Source: Mycobacterium sp. 852014-50255_SCH5639931
GTDB taxonomy: Bacteria; Actinomycetota; Actinomycetes; Mycobacteriales; Mycobacteriaceae
DNA length: 64,000 nucleotides
Assembly (NCBI RefSeq): GCF_001665605.1
Contig: NZ_LZSV01000011.1
Coordinates: 310,001 to 374,000, forward strand
Reading direction: 5' to 3'
Under the pieces are notes generated by a model. That model was not told where the DNA came from, did not search any database, and saw only the letters and a program-made list of their open reading frames with translations. The position numbers were made by a program, and so were the translations under genes. Positions 1 to 8,160 of the stretch are shown one piece after another. How positions within the stretch are numbered: the first letter of the stretch is position 1; the number at the start of each line of letters is the position of its first letter.

Positions 1-324
1 CTTGGGGTCGGCCTGCAGCTTGCGCACCAAGGCGTCGTAGTAGCGGTGCGCCTCGTCGCCGAGCTGCTTATCGCTCTCCAAGACGATCATCCCGGTGCTG
101 TCGGAGTCCGACTCGTGAAAGGTTGCGCCGATGCGCTTGGCGGCGATCATCGCCGGAGCGTCCTGGGGCGACATCGTCACCGCGTGGTTCCTTGCGACCG
201 ACTCGATCGGCGGCACAAGCACGTTCAGGGCGACGGTGAGTAATAGCCAGCCGATGATGATGGGCCACGCGAACCTGCGGACGAATCGCATGAATTTCGG
301 ACGGGCGTCGGTGTCGGTGTTCAT
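1..324 (-). CDS. MmpL family RND transporter, N-terminal part (leaves window)
   Basis: Only the first 108 codons are present; the gene runs off the left edge. Residues 1-20 are basic, followed by a first membrane helix (about residues 20-42, core WPIIIGWLLLTVALNVLVPP) and the start of the periplasmic porter domain, the usual MmpL opening. MmpL proteins are inner-membrane RND transporters exporting lipids, siderophores or drugs. The ATG overlaps the stop of the upstream mmpS gene (ATGA), so the two are translationally coupled. The cargo cannot be inferred from this fragment. Its divergent partner is a CsoR/CstR-type repressor, which hints at induction by metal or sulfur stress. Confidence 0.85.
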   Translation of the reverse strand, partial: MNTDTDARPKFMRFVRRFAWPIIIGWLLLTVALNVLVPPIESVARNHAVTMSPQDAPAMIAAKRIGATFHESDSDSTGMIVLESDKQLGDEAHRYYDALVRKLQADPK

Positions 325-752
325 GCGGCCTTCACCAGACAGGAGGTTTGGGCGTGGCGCCCGGCCGAGGAACGCTGGTCCTTGACCACACCGTTGACGG
401 TGATGCGGCACCCGATGTCGTCGCTGTTGCCTTGCGCCACCACGCTGGCGATCACGGCGGGCACCGTGGTGGTGACCGTGAAGGTCCACGGCAGCGTGGT
501 GAAGTCCACCTGTTCCGGCTGCGCGTTGTTGTCGAGGTAGCTCACGGTTCCCGTTGTGCCGCTGGGGCCGTAGACCTCGTAGGTCACTTGCTTGATGTGT
601 GAGGGTTCGAGTGGTTCGGCGCTACGGCCCGTCGCGGTAAAAATCGCGTCGGACCCGAAGACGCCGCGGAGCCGCTCGACGGCGATGCCGCCGAGGGCGA
701 CTGCCACCACGACGACCAGCGGCACCCACGCCCGTCTGAGAAACGTGGACAC
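321..752 (-). CDS. MmpS family membrane-anchored accessory protein
   Basis: 143 residues from a GTG start preceded by GAAGGAA, the normal MmpS length (about 140). A single N-terminal membrane helix (residues 8-27) is followed by a periplasmic domain with the family signatures YEVYGPSGTTGTVSYLD, LPWTF, and near the end GNSDDIGCRITVNGVVK plus a final Cys (the C...C pair seen in MmpS). MmpS proteins work with the co-transcribed MmpL transporter in export. A longer reading frame continues upstream to 944, but it would cross the operator region and has no good ribosome site, so the GTG at 752 is preferred. Confidence 0.85.
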   Translation of the reverse strand: MSTFLRRAWVPLVVVVAVALGGIAVERLRGVFGSDAIFTATGRSAEPLEPSHIKQVTYEVYGPSGTTGTVSYLDNNAQPEQVDFTTLPWTFTVTTTVPAVIASVVAQGNSDDIGCRITVNGVVKDQRSSAGRHAQTSCLVKAA

Positions 753-772
753 TGACGTTCCTTCCCTCGTGA

Positions 773-1270
<498 letters not shown>

Positions 1271-1299
1271 CGGGCCGGTGCCGACGAAAGGGAAGCGCA

Positions 1300-1914
1300 A
1301 TGAACCCCGCTGAAAGCGGTCGAGCCGGATCGGCGGTCACACTCTGGTTGGACCCGGTGTGCCCGTTTTCGTGGAACACCGCACGGTGGCTCCGCGCCGT
1401 TGCCGAGAAGACCGGCATGGCTGTCGATTGGCAGCTGATGAGTTTGGCGGTGCTCAACGAGGGGCGAGAACTCCCGGCCCCTCAGCAGGCCCGCATGCGC
1501 GACTCGCAAAAAGTTGGCCGGCTGATGGCCGCCATCGCGCGCGAAAACGGCGCCGCCGGGTGGACCGCCGCGTACTTGGCGTTTGGTGAACGGTACTTCG
1601 ACGGCTCCGAACCCCTTGACGACAGTCTCGTCGCCCACGTTTTGACCGCGGCCGGTGCGCGAGACACCACCGCCGCGGTCACCTCGGACGCATCGCTGGA
1701 CGAAGTCGTGCGACGCGGACACCAGGCGGCGCAAGCCGCGCTCGGCGAAACCGGGGGGAGCCCGATCCTACGGATCGACGGGCATGCGTTCTTCGGGCCG
1801 GTCCTGACCGCGTTGCCCGACGCCGCGGACTCGATCGCGCTGTTCGATGCGGTCGCCACCTTGGGTGCGGTTCCTCAGTTCACCCAGCTGCAACGCCCGC
1901 GCACCGCGGGTTAG
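1300..1914 (+). CDS. DsbA-family thiol oxidoreductase, Rv2466c-like, monothiol
   Basis: 204 residues, DsbA-like thioredoxin fold. The N-terminal strand is followed by LDPVCPFSW, aligning with the DPxCPWCW active site of the mycothiol-dependent reductase Rv2466c; here Cys21 is kept but the second cysteine is Ser24. Other family matches are MSLAVLNE (about residues 47-54) and the late GGSPILRIDGHAFFGPVLT containing the cis-Pro loop. A monothiol site suggests chemistry through a mixed disulfide with mycothiol rather than a dithiol cycle. It follows the repressor by 29 bases in the same operon, which points to a role in thiol or reactive sulfur homeostasis. No signal peptide, so probably cytosolic. 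Confidence 0.85.
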   Translation: MNPAESGRAGSAVTLWLDPVCPFSWNTARWLRAVAEKTGMAVDWQLMSLAVLNEGRELPAPQQARMRDSQKVGRLMAAIARENGAAGWTAAYLAFGERYFDGSEPLDDSLVAHVLTAAGARDTTAAVTSDASLDEVVRRGHQAAQAALGETGGSPILRIDGHAFFGPVLTALPDAADSIALFDAVATLGAVPQFTQLQRPRTAG

Positions 1915-1987
1915 TTGTGACCAGCCAGCTGCGAATTACCTTAGCGTCGAACGAAATTCCGGGTAGATCGAAACCGAGGAGGAAGAA

Positions 1988-2386
1988 ATGACATCAGGAT
2001 TGACCGCCACGTTGCACACCTCGTTTGAGGAAGCGGTGGAGCAGACCACCAAAGCTCTGGCCGAACAGGGTTTCGGAGTGCTGACCACGATCGACGTCAA
2101 AGCCACGCTGAAAAACAAGCTCGGGGAGGACATGGAGGACTATGTGATCCTCGGTGCCTGCAACCCGGTGCTGGCGCATCGCGCGCTGGGCATCCACCGC
2201 CAGATCGGCCAGTTACTGCCGTGCAATGTCGTGGTGCGGACCGATCCCGCCGAAAACGATGCGGTTCTCGTCGAAGCGATGGATCCGCAACTCATGGTGA
2301 AGGTGACAGGCGAGCAGGGGGCCCTGCAGGAGGTCGCGGATCAGGCCACCACCAAATTGCAGGCCGCGATAGGCGCACTTCGGTAG
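1988..2386 (+). CDS. DUF302 family protein
   Basis: 132 residues covering one DUF302 domain: an N-terminal helix (FEEAVEQTTKALAEQGFGVLTTIDV), then the strand segment YVILGACNPVLAHRAL and the conserved LLPCNVVVR with a single Cys. DUF302 proteins are small cytosolic alpha/beta proteins often encoded beside persulfide or metal-responsive regulators; their biochemical role is not settled. A clear GAGGAAGAA ribosome site precedes the ATG. It lies 73 bases after the DsbA-like gene and is likely the last gene of the repressor operon. Confidence 0.85.
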   Translation: MTSGLTATLHTSFEEAVEQTTKALAEQGFGVLTTIDVKATLKNKLGEDMEDYVILGACNPVLAHRALGIHRQIGQLLPCNVVVRTDPAENDAVLVEAMDPQLMVKVTGEQGALQEVADQATTKLQAAIGALR

Positions 2387-2410
2387 CCGATCCGCCGAGG
2401 TGCAGGGGAG

Positions 2411-2584
2411 TCAGCCTTGCTGGCTCCGCGCTTCGGCACCCGTTTCCCCGGCATCGAAAGAATCGTCGGAACCAGCCGCTCCCACGTAGGAGCCGTCGGC
2501 CTCTCCGGCCGCGGCGCGTGACCGAGACTCGTGAGCCTCCGGTTCGACGTCGGACTCTGTCTTGTGGCCCTTCGGCTCTCCCAT
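2411..2584 (-). CDS. Small acidic hydrophilic protein, unknown function
   Basis: 57 residues starting MGEPKGHKTESD, rich in Glu, Asp, Ser, Ala and Gly with no hydrophobic core, so probably disordered. The start is chosen because GGAGGGG sits six bases upstream of the ATG; a longer in-frame extension to 2725 has no such site. No family is recognised. Its upstream DNA carries a possible SigF-type promoter (GTTT-N15-GGGAA), suggesting a stationary-phase or stress protein. It runs opposite to htdZ. Confidence 0.6.
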   Translation of the reverse strand: MGEPKGHKTESDVEPEAHESRSRAAAGEADGSYVGAAGSDDSFDAGETGAEARSQQG

Positions 2585-2616
2585 TTGCTCCCCTCCGGTG
2601 CGGGTCTTGACTTCCG

Positions 2617-2646
2617 ACGGGGTTCCCCGTGCATGCGCCGCCAAAC
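2617..2646 (-). promoter_or_regulatory. Possible SigF-type promoter for the 57-residue protein
   Basis: On the minus strand GTTT (2646-2643), 15 bases, then GGGAA (2627-2623), against the mycobacterial SigF pattern GTTT-N15-17-GGGTA, one mismatch. It would start transcription about 30 bases before the ATG at 2584. The -10 overlaps a hairpin-like ACGGGG-TT-CCCCGT palindrome (2617-2630). Confidence 0.35.
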
Positions 2647-2737
2647 CAGATCGTGCGTGCTGCGGTGGCCGGGATGGCTGATCCGGCACGAGGACCTCGG
2701 CGCTATTCTTAGCGCCCGGAGTCAAGGAGGAACCTCA

Positions 2738-3193
2738 ATGCGCACCTTCGAATCAGTAGCCGAGCTCACGGCCGCTACCGGCGAAACCATCGGCCACAGC
2801 GACTGGGTCACCATCACCCAGGAAGATGTCAATCTGTTCGCCAACGCGACCGGCGATCACCAGTGGATCCACGTCGACCCGGAACGCGCCGCCGCCGGTC
2901 CCTTCGGCGGGACGATCGCCCACGGTTTCATGACCCTGGCCCTGTTGCCGCGCCTGCAGCACCAGATCTACACGGTCAACGGCATCAAGCTCGCAATCAA
3001 CTACGGCCTCAACAAGGTTCGCTTCCCCGCCCCGGTGCCGGTCGGCTCCCGGGTGCGCGCGCAGACGTCACTGGTCAGCGTCGACGACGTCGGAAACGGC
3101 GCCGTGCAGGCGACCATGTCGACCACCGTCGAGATCGAGGGCGCGCCCAAGCCGGCGTGTGTGGCCGAGAGCATCGTCCGCTACGTGTCGTGA
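2738..3193 (+). CDS. htdZ: MaoC-like (R)-hydratase HtdZ, Rv0130 orthologue
   Basis: 151 residues, single hot-dog-fold MaoC-like hydratase. The catalytic hydratase motif is visible as FANATGDHQWIHVDPERA (Asp and His of the R-hydratase-2 signature) followed by GPFGGTIAHGFMTLALLP. The enzyme hydrates trans-2-enoyl thioesters to (R)-3-hydroxyacyl thioesters. The M. tuberculosis orthologue also has about 151 residues. AAGGAGG precedes the ATG at good distance. It is convergent with fadE1, the same arrangement as Rv0130/Rv0131c. Confidence 0.92.
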   Translation: MRTFESVAELTAATGETIGHSDWVTITQEDVNLFANATGDHQWIHVDPERAAAGPFGGTIAHGFMTLALLPRLQHQIYTVNGIKLAINYGLNKVRFPAPVPVGSRVRAQTSLVSVDDVGNGAVQATMSTTVEIEGAPKPACVAESIVRYVS

Positions 3194-3219
3194 CCTACTA
3201 CCGCGAAACCTAAACCACG

Positions 3220-3270
3220 GCGGCCCTTTACGGCGTGTCGTCGCCAAGGTTTACGTGTCGTGAGGCGCCC
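3220..3270. repeat. Dispersed intergenic element, copy 1
   Basis: About 50 bp between the convergent htdZ and fadE1 genes. The core GTGTCGTCGC...GGTTTACGTGTCGTG and a terminal GGCGCC match a second copy at 16643-16698, also between convergent genes. Two GTGTCG hexamers sit about 18 bp apart in each copy. It could be a short palindromic repeat family or a shared terminator structure. Confidence 0.45.
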
Positions 3271-3282
3271 AGGCGAGCCGGG

Positions 3283-4632
3283 TCAGAACTCCGCGACGGA
3301 ATGCTCGAGCCGCTCGGCCAGCCGCGCCTGGGCTTCCGCGCGCCGGGTGGGTATGTGCGCGGACGGGAATGGCGTTGTAACCGGCTGGTATTCGCGCAAG
3401 GTGCGGCGGGCCACCGTCATCTTGTGCAGTTCGGTGGCGCCGTCGGCGATGCCCAGCGACTCGGCCGCCACCATCATCTTGACGAACGGCATCTCGTCGG
3501 AGACGCCGAGCGCACCGTGCAGGTGCATGGCCCGTTGCACGACGTCGTGCAGCACCTGGGGCATGGCCACCTTGACCGCCGCGATGTCGCGGCGCACCTT
3601 CTGGTAGTCGTGGTGCTTGTCGATCAACCACGCGGTGCGCAACACGAGCAGCCGGAACTGTTCGATCTGAATCCAGCTGTCCGCGATCTTCTCCTGGGTC
3701 ATCTGAAAATCGGACAGTCGCCCGTGCCGCGTCTTTCGGGACACGGCACGCTCGCACATCATGTCAAAAGCGCTGCGCGCCAACGCGATCGTGCGCATCG
3801 CGTGGTGAATGCGCCCACCACCGAGCCGGGTCTGCGCGATCATGAACGCATGACCCTCACCGCCCAGCACGTGATCGGCCGGGACGCGCACGTCGGTGTA
3901 GCGGACATACCCGTGGCTGGCGCGCGCCGACGATTCTGCTCCCACGCCCACGTTGCGGACGATCTCGATGCCCGGTGTGTCGGCCGGGACGATGAAAAGG
4001 GACATCTTGTCGTACGTGCGCGACTCGGGGTTCGTCACCGCCATGACGATGAAGAACGAGGCGTGCTTGGCGTTGGTGGAGAACCACTTCTCCCCGTTGA
4101 TCACCCAGTAGTCGCCGTCGCGGGTAGCGGCGGTGACGAACTGTCCGGGATCGGAACCGCCCTGCGGCTCGGTCATCGAATAGCACGAGGTGATCTCGCC
4201 GTCGAGCAGCGGCTGCAGGTAGCGGGCCTTCTGTTCGTCGGTCCCGAACATCGCCAGGATCTCGGCGTTGCCCGAATCGGGCGCCTGGCAGCCGAACACC
4301 GACGGCGCCCAGCGGGAACGGCCGAGGATCTCGTTGAGCAGCGCGAGCTTGACCTGGCCGAAGCCCTGGCCGCCGAGCTCTGGCCGCAGATGCGCGGCCC
4401 ACAGGCCCTGATCCTTCACCTGCTGCTGCAACGGCCGCAGGATCGCCATCATCTCGGCGTTCTTCTTGTCGTAGGGGTCGAGAGCGACCAGATCGAGCGG
4501 TTCGAGCTCGTCGACCATGAACTTTTCGACCCAGTCGAGCTTTGCCTGATATTCCGGGTCTGTTTCGAAATCCCACACGGTGGCCACCCGTTCCCCGGCG
4601 CCGCGTCGCGCCGGACTCATCGATGAAGCCAC
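3283..4632 (-). CDS. fadE1: Acyl-CoA dehydrogenase FadE1, Rv0131c orthologue
   Basis: 449 residues, complete flavin acyl-CoA dehydrogenase: helical N-terminal domain, middle beta domain with SCYSMTEPQGGSDPGQF (flavin/substrate motif) and VINGEKWFSTNA, then a helical C-terminal domain with FMIAQTRLGGGRIHHAMR and MHLHGALGVSDEMPF. It catalyses alpha,beta-dehydrogenation of acyl-CoA in the cytosol, passing electrons to an electron-transfer flavoprotein. Start is a GTG at 4632; an internal ATG four codons later is equally possible. Family and gene order match Rv0131c (about 447 residues). The acyl chain preference is not evident. Confidence 0.9.
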   Translation of the reverse strand: MASSMSPARRGAGERVATVWDFETDPEYQAKLDWVEKFMVDELEPLDLVALDPYDKKNAEMMAILRPLQQQVKDQGLWAAHLRPELGGQGFGQVKLALLNEILGRSRWAPSVFGCQAPDSGNAEILAMFGTDEQKARYLQPLLDGEITSCYSMTEPQGGSDPGQFVTAATRDGDYWVINGEKWFSTNAKHASFFIVMAVTNPESRTYDKMSLFIVPADTPGIEIVRNVGVGAESSARASHGYVRYTDVRVPADHVLGGEGHAFMIAQTRLGGGRIHHAMRTIALARSAFDMMCERAVSRKTRHGRLSDFQMTQEKIADSWIQIEQFRLLVLRTAWLIDKHHDYQKVRRDIAAVKVAMPQVLHDVVQRAMHLHGALGVSDEMPFVKMMVAAESLGIADGATELHKMTVARRTLREYQPVTTPFPSAHIPTRRAEAQARLAERLEHSVAEF

Positions 4633-4659
4633 CCCATCGTAAATGGCGGCGGCGGGGAA

Positions 4660-5358
4660 TCAGTCGTCGCTGCGAGTATCGATGACGCGCTGCGCAACGT
4701 CGACGAGCTTGGCCTGGCTCTCCTGGGACAGGCGGCGCAGTAGGTCGAAGGCGCGCAGCTCGTCCACGCCGTAGCGCTCCATGATGATGCCCTTGGCCTG
4801 ACCGATCCGGTCTCGCGTCGACAGCGCCGATTGCATCTGCTGCCCGTGGCGCCCGGCCATGATCGCGGAGGCGGCGTGTGCGGCGAAGACGATGCCGATG
4901 GTCTCGGCCTCGGTATCCCATGCGCCCGGCCGGAAGCTGAACAGGTTCAGCGCGCCGGCCGTGCGCTCCGCGGTGTACAGCTTGAACGAGAGGCTGCTCA
5001 GCACACCGCGTTCCACGGCCGCCGGCGCATAACGGGGCCAGCGTGGTTCCTCGCGGAGGTCGTCGGTGCGCACGATCGTTTCCTTCAGCGCGGCGTCGTG
5101 ACAGGGACCCTCACTGAAGTCGTGCTGCAGCTTGTCGAGCTGCGCAACCAGGCTGTCGGTGTCCGCGACCGACTCGAAATCTCCGCCCCCCTTGATCAGC
5201 AGCACGCCGGCAATGTCGGCGCCCGGTATCAGCTCCACCGCGGCGGTGGTCACGTCGGTGAGCACCTGACCGAGGTCGCGTGGTGCGGCGATGTCGCGGG
5301 CCAGTTCGGCCATGCGCCTCGCCAGCTCGTGCTGGGAACTCGGGTCCGATAGGTCCAT
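4660..5358 (-). CDS. GAF-ANTAR sensor/antiterminator protein
   Basis: 232 residues. A GAF domain spans about residues 20-165 (AAVELIPGADIAGVLLIKGGG ... GPCHDAALKETIVRTDDL ... LSFKLYTAERTAGALNLFS) and an ANTAR RNA-binding domain fills the C-terminus (about 172-228: RDRIGQAKGIIMERYGV, then AFDLLRRLSQESQAKL). GAF-ANTAR proteins bind paired RNA hairpins and prevent termination in response to a signal. ATG at 5358 is chosen; in-frame GTG codons just upstream are possible. The 5' end abuts a truncated CDF transporter gene, so its native upstream region may have been altered by the deletion. Confidence 0.85.
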   Translation of the reverse strand: MDLSDPSSQHELARRMAELARDIAAPRDLGQVLTDVTTAAVELIPGADIAGVLLIKGGGDFESVADTDSLVAQLDKLQHDFSEGPCHDAALKETIVRTDDLREEPRWPRYAPAAVERGVLSSLSFKLYTAERTAGALNLFSFRPGAWDTEAETIGIVFAAHAASAIMAGRHGQQMQSALSTRDRIGQAKGIIMERYGVDELRAFDLLRRLSQESQAKLVDVAQRVIDTRSDD

Positions 5359-5428
5359 AGGCGGGATTGTCCATGATGTACCCCGTTGCGTCACGCGGGC
5401 ATCCTCCCGCGGCGCCCGTCGGCCGGCG

Positions 5429-5902
5429 TTCATCCGGAATTCGCGCATCCCGGAGCCGCCCGTGGTGCTGCTCGAAGACAGCGCCGCGCTGCTCGGTCTC
5501 GGCGTAGCGTTTGCGGGCGTGACACTCACGGCGGTCACGGGAAACCCGTTGTGGGACGCGGTCAGCACGCTGGGTATCGGGGTGCTGCTGGCCGTGGTCG
5601 CCGTGGTTTTGATCGTCGAGACGCACAGCCTGTTGATCGGCGAGGGGGCAACGACCAACCAGTGCAAGATGATTCGGTCGGCCCTGCAGCGGGCCGAGCA
5701 CGTCGACAACGTCCTTGACCTGCGCACCCAGTACCTCGCCCCGGACCAGATGGTGGTGGCCGCCAAGGTCGTGTTCGGCCCCGAGCGGGAATTCGCGGTC
5801 GCGGCCGATGTGATCAGAAACGCGGAGGCGCGCATTCGGGAGGCGGTGCCCGCGGTGCGCGTCGTCTACATCCAGCCCGAGGTCGAGCCCAGGTCCGTCT
5901 AG
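5429..5902 (+). pseudogene. C-terminal remnant of a CDF cation-efflux transporter
   Basis: About 157 codons matching the last half of mycobacterial cation diffusion facilitators: FIRNSRIPEPPVVLLEDSAAL (fifth helix region), TGNPLWDAVSTLGIGVLLAVVAVVLIVE (sixth helix), LLIGEGAT, and the cytosolic domain ending VVYIQPEVE. The N-terminal four helices and first metal site are missing, and similarity stops abruptly at 5429 beside the divergent GAF-ANTAR gene. There is no plausible start with a ribosome site, so I call a deletion remnant. Its stop overlaps that of fgd2. Confidence 0.7.
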
Positions 5903-6996
5903 TGCAACTTGGGCAAGACGTTGGTGCGGTAGAAGTCGATGGCCGTCAGCGGATTGCTCTGGGGGAAATGCAGAAACGGCACGGCGCCGGCGTCCAGGAC
6001 CGCTTGCACCGCCTTGATGTGGGGGGCGGGGTCGGTGCCGACGGTCCAATTGGCCAGCACCTTGTCGATGGGATTGACCGCCGCGGCGCGCTGTATTTCG
6101 ACCGGATTCGGCTGGTCGACGGCGCCGGCGGTGAAGCGCCATAGGCTGGCGGCCGTCGTCGCCTCGGTGTTATCGCCGACGACAGCGAACAGCTCCGCGC
6201 GCTTGCCCAGGCTGCCCGGGTCGCGGCCGGCGGCCTCCGCGCCGGCGCTGAATGCGGCCACGAGTGCGGGGTTCGTGACATCCCGGGCCTGACCGATCCA
6301 GCCGTCACCGTATTGACCGGCCACAGCCGCGCTCTTGGGTCCGCTGGCCGCCACGAAGATCGGTGGCGGTGTGGACGGTGTGTCGTAGAGCTTCAGCGCG
6401 TTGGTCTGAAAGTACCGGCCGGTGAACGAGGTTCGCGATCCGCTCCACAACTGGCGGATCAGGTTGATCGCCTCGACCAGTCGGTCGTGGCGCTCGGCGT
6501 ATTTGCCGAATGTGTTGGTGGTCGCCTGTTCGTTGAGCCGTTCCCCGGTGCCGACCCCCAGGAATACCCGGCCGGGGGTGAGGATCGCCAGCGAGGCGAA
6601 CGCCTGTGCCACCACTGCCGGGTGATAACGGTACGTGGGGCAGGTGACCCCGGTGCCGAACGCGATGCGACTGGTGGCGTTGCCCACCAGCGCCAGCGTC
6701 AGCCACGGGAACATCGAATGGCCCTCGTTGTCCTGCCAGGGCTGGATGTGGTCGCTGGCCCAGACATACTGAAAGCCGGCCTGTTCGGCCGCCTGCGCTT
6801 GCGCCACCAGTTGGTCGGTGCGGAACTGTTCGTGCGAGAGGACCACGCCCACCCGCTTGACCGCGGGCGCTGGCGGGGCGGCGGGGCCGGCGTGGTCATT
6901 ACCCGGGCGCCCACAGCCGGCGGGTAGCCCGGCTGTGCCGAGCATGCCCGCACCGGCGGCCATCCGCCCGAATGCGCGACGCGAAACGCCGGTCAC
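5899..6996 (-). CDS. fgd2: F420-dependent hydroxymycolic acid dehydrogenase Fgd2, Rv0132c orthologue
   Basis: 365 residues, luciferase-like (LLM) TIM barrel. The N-terminus is a twin-arginine signal (SRRAF) leading to a lipobox-like LPAGC, so the protein is predicted to be exported by Tat and lipid-anchored, as described for the M. tuberculosis protein. Barrel motifs include YVWASDHIQPW, FGTGVTCPTYRYHPAVVAQAFASL and LGVGTGERLNE (F420-binding). In M. tuberculosis it oxidises hydroxymycolates to ketomycolates in the envelope. Gene order with fadE1 and the GNAT gene is conserved. Confidence 0.9.
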   Translation of the reverse strand: MTGVSRRAFGRMAAGAGMLGTAGLPAGCGRPGNDHAGPAAPPAPAVKRVGVVLSHEQFRTDQLVAQAQAAEQAGFQYVWASDHIQPWQDNEGHSMFPWLTLALVGNATSRIAFGTGVTCPTYRYHPAVVAQAFASLAILTPGRVFLGVGTGERLNEQATTNTFGKYAERHDRLVEAINLIRQLWSGSRTSFTGRYFQTNALKLYDTPSTPPPIFVAASGPKSAAVAGQYGDGWIGQARDVTNPALVAAFSAGAEAAGRDPGSLGKRAELFAVVGDNTEATTAASLWRFTAGAVDQPNPVEIQRAAAVNPIDKVLANWTVGTDPAPHIKAVQAVLDAGAVPFLHFPQSNPLTAIDFYRTNVLPKLH

Positions 6997-7062
6997 CGCC
7001 CTAACGTACCCGCCGCTCCGGTCATGACACCCGGACGTGGCTCACCCGCTAGCCTGACTCGG

Positions 7063-7668
7063 GTGACTCCCCAGCCACGCCCGGCGCGCAAGGCCGATGT
7101 CCGCGAGCTGTCGCGCACCCTGGGCCGGGCCTTTTACGACGACCCGGTGACGACCTGGCTGCTGCCCGACCCGAAGGACCGGGCCGCCAACCTGCACCGG
7201 TTGTTCGCAACGATGACCCGCCACCACCATTTGGGCTGCGGCGGCGTCGAGGTGGCCTGCGACGGCCCGGACATCGGCGCGGCGGCCCTGTGGGATCCGC
7301 CGAATCAGTGGCGCGAGACTCGCCGGGGCGAACTGGCGATGATTCCGACGTTTCTGCGGGTGTTCGGCCTTCGTGCCGCGAGGGCGCGCGGCCTGCAGGA
7401 GCTCATGAAGCGCATGCATCCCGAAGAGCCGCATTGGTATCTCGCCGTGATCGGGAGCGACCCCTCGGTCCGCGGGCGGGGCTTCGGGCAGGCGTTGATG
7501 CGGTCGCGGCTGGATCGCTGCGACGCCGAATACTGTCCGGCCTACCTCGAGTCGAGCAAGCCCGAAAACGTGCCGTATTACGAACGTTTCGGCTTCGCGG
7601 TGACCCGCGAGATCGTGGTCGCCGACGGCGGTCCCACCATGTGGGCGATGTGGCGGTCGCCGCGCTAG
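7063..7668 (+). CDS. GNAT N-acetyltransferase, Rv0133 orthologue
   Basis: 201 residues from a GTG at 7063, equal to the M. tuberculosis length; an in-frame ATG at 7024 would add 13 residues. Single GNAT domain: LGRAFYDDPVTTWLLPD near the N-terminus and the acetyl-CoA-binding motif A at about residues 140-160 (LAVIGSDPSVRGRGFGQALM, with R/QxxGxG/A form RGRGFG), then YLESSKPENVPYYERFGF. It transfers an acyl group from CoA to an unknown amine. Divergent from fgd2. Confidence 0.85.
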   Translation: MTPQPRPARKADVRELSRTLGRAFYDDPVTTWLLPDPKDRAANLHRLFATMTRHHHLGCGGVEVACDGPDIGAAALWDPPNQWRETRRGELAMIPTFLRVFGLRAARARGLQELMKRMHPEEPHWYLAVIGSDPSVRGRGFGQALMRSRLDRCDAEYCPAYLESSKPENVPYYERFGFAVTREIVVADGGPTMWAMWRSPR

Positions 7669-7679
7669 GGGCGGGTCGC

Positions 7680-7705
7680 GTTTCGCCCCCCGATCCGGCG
7701 GGCAA
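7680..7705 (+). promoter_or_regulatory. Possible SigF-type promoter for the DUF5709 gene
   Basis: GTTT (7680-7683), 16 bases, GGGCAA (7700-7705), one mismatch to GTTT-N15-17-GGGTA. It would leave a leader of only a few bases before the ATG at 7716. Weak on its own; listed because two other stress-type genes here have similar elements. Confidence 0.25.
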
Positions 7706-7715
7706 CCGTTCCCGC

Positions 7716-8120
7716 ATGAGCGAAGACCCCCAAGCCGACGAGCTGGTGGACCCCGCGGACTTCCCCGAGGAGGGCGGCCCCGGTGACACGTTGAACGCGA
7801 GCGAAGGCACCGACTCCGACGAGTTGCACAACGACGACGGCGACATCGTCGTCGACCCGCCCGAGGGCTGGAGCGAAGCGAACCGGTTCGGCATGACCGC
7901 GCGGGAAGAGCGCGAGGGCGAATCTCTGGATGCCCGGCTGGCGGAAGAGGAGCCGGACATCTCGCCCGATTCCCCCGGGGAAGGTGGGGACGCGCTCGCC
8001 GACGGCCCTCCCGGACGCGCTCATCGGGGCCAGATCGATGGCGCGCCCGAAGACGGCCAGTCGCTGTATGAGGTGGTCGATGAGAACGGGGCGCCGGACT
8101 TCAGCCAGACGACGGAGTGA
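7716..8120 (+). CDS. DUF5709 family protein
   Basis: 134 residues, strongly acidic. The DUF5709 signature is RFGMTAREEREGESLDARL followed by AEEEPD (about residues 61-85), preceded by an Asp/Glu-rich stretch. No membrane segment, enzyme motif or cofactor site is visible. DUF5709 proteins are widespread in actinobacteria and of unknown function. It sits 47 bases behind the GNAT gene and begins the block inserted relative to M. tuberculosis. Confidence 0.8.
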   Translation: MSEDPQADELVDPADFPEEGGPGDTLNASEGTDSDELHNDDGDIVVDPPEGWSEANRFGMTAREEREGESLDARLAEEEPDISPDSPGEGGDALADGPPGRAHRGQIDGAPEDGQSLYEVVDENGAPDFSQTTE

Positions 8121-8160
8121 GGTAGCCAGTGTCCGACTGTTCACTCCGGGTGCGGTGCGG

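Noticed and set aside
3235..4626. 463-codon plus-strand frame opposite fadE1
   Set aside because: Arg/His/Val-rich shadow frame typical of high-GC antisense; fadE1 has all family motifs.
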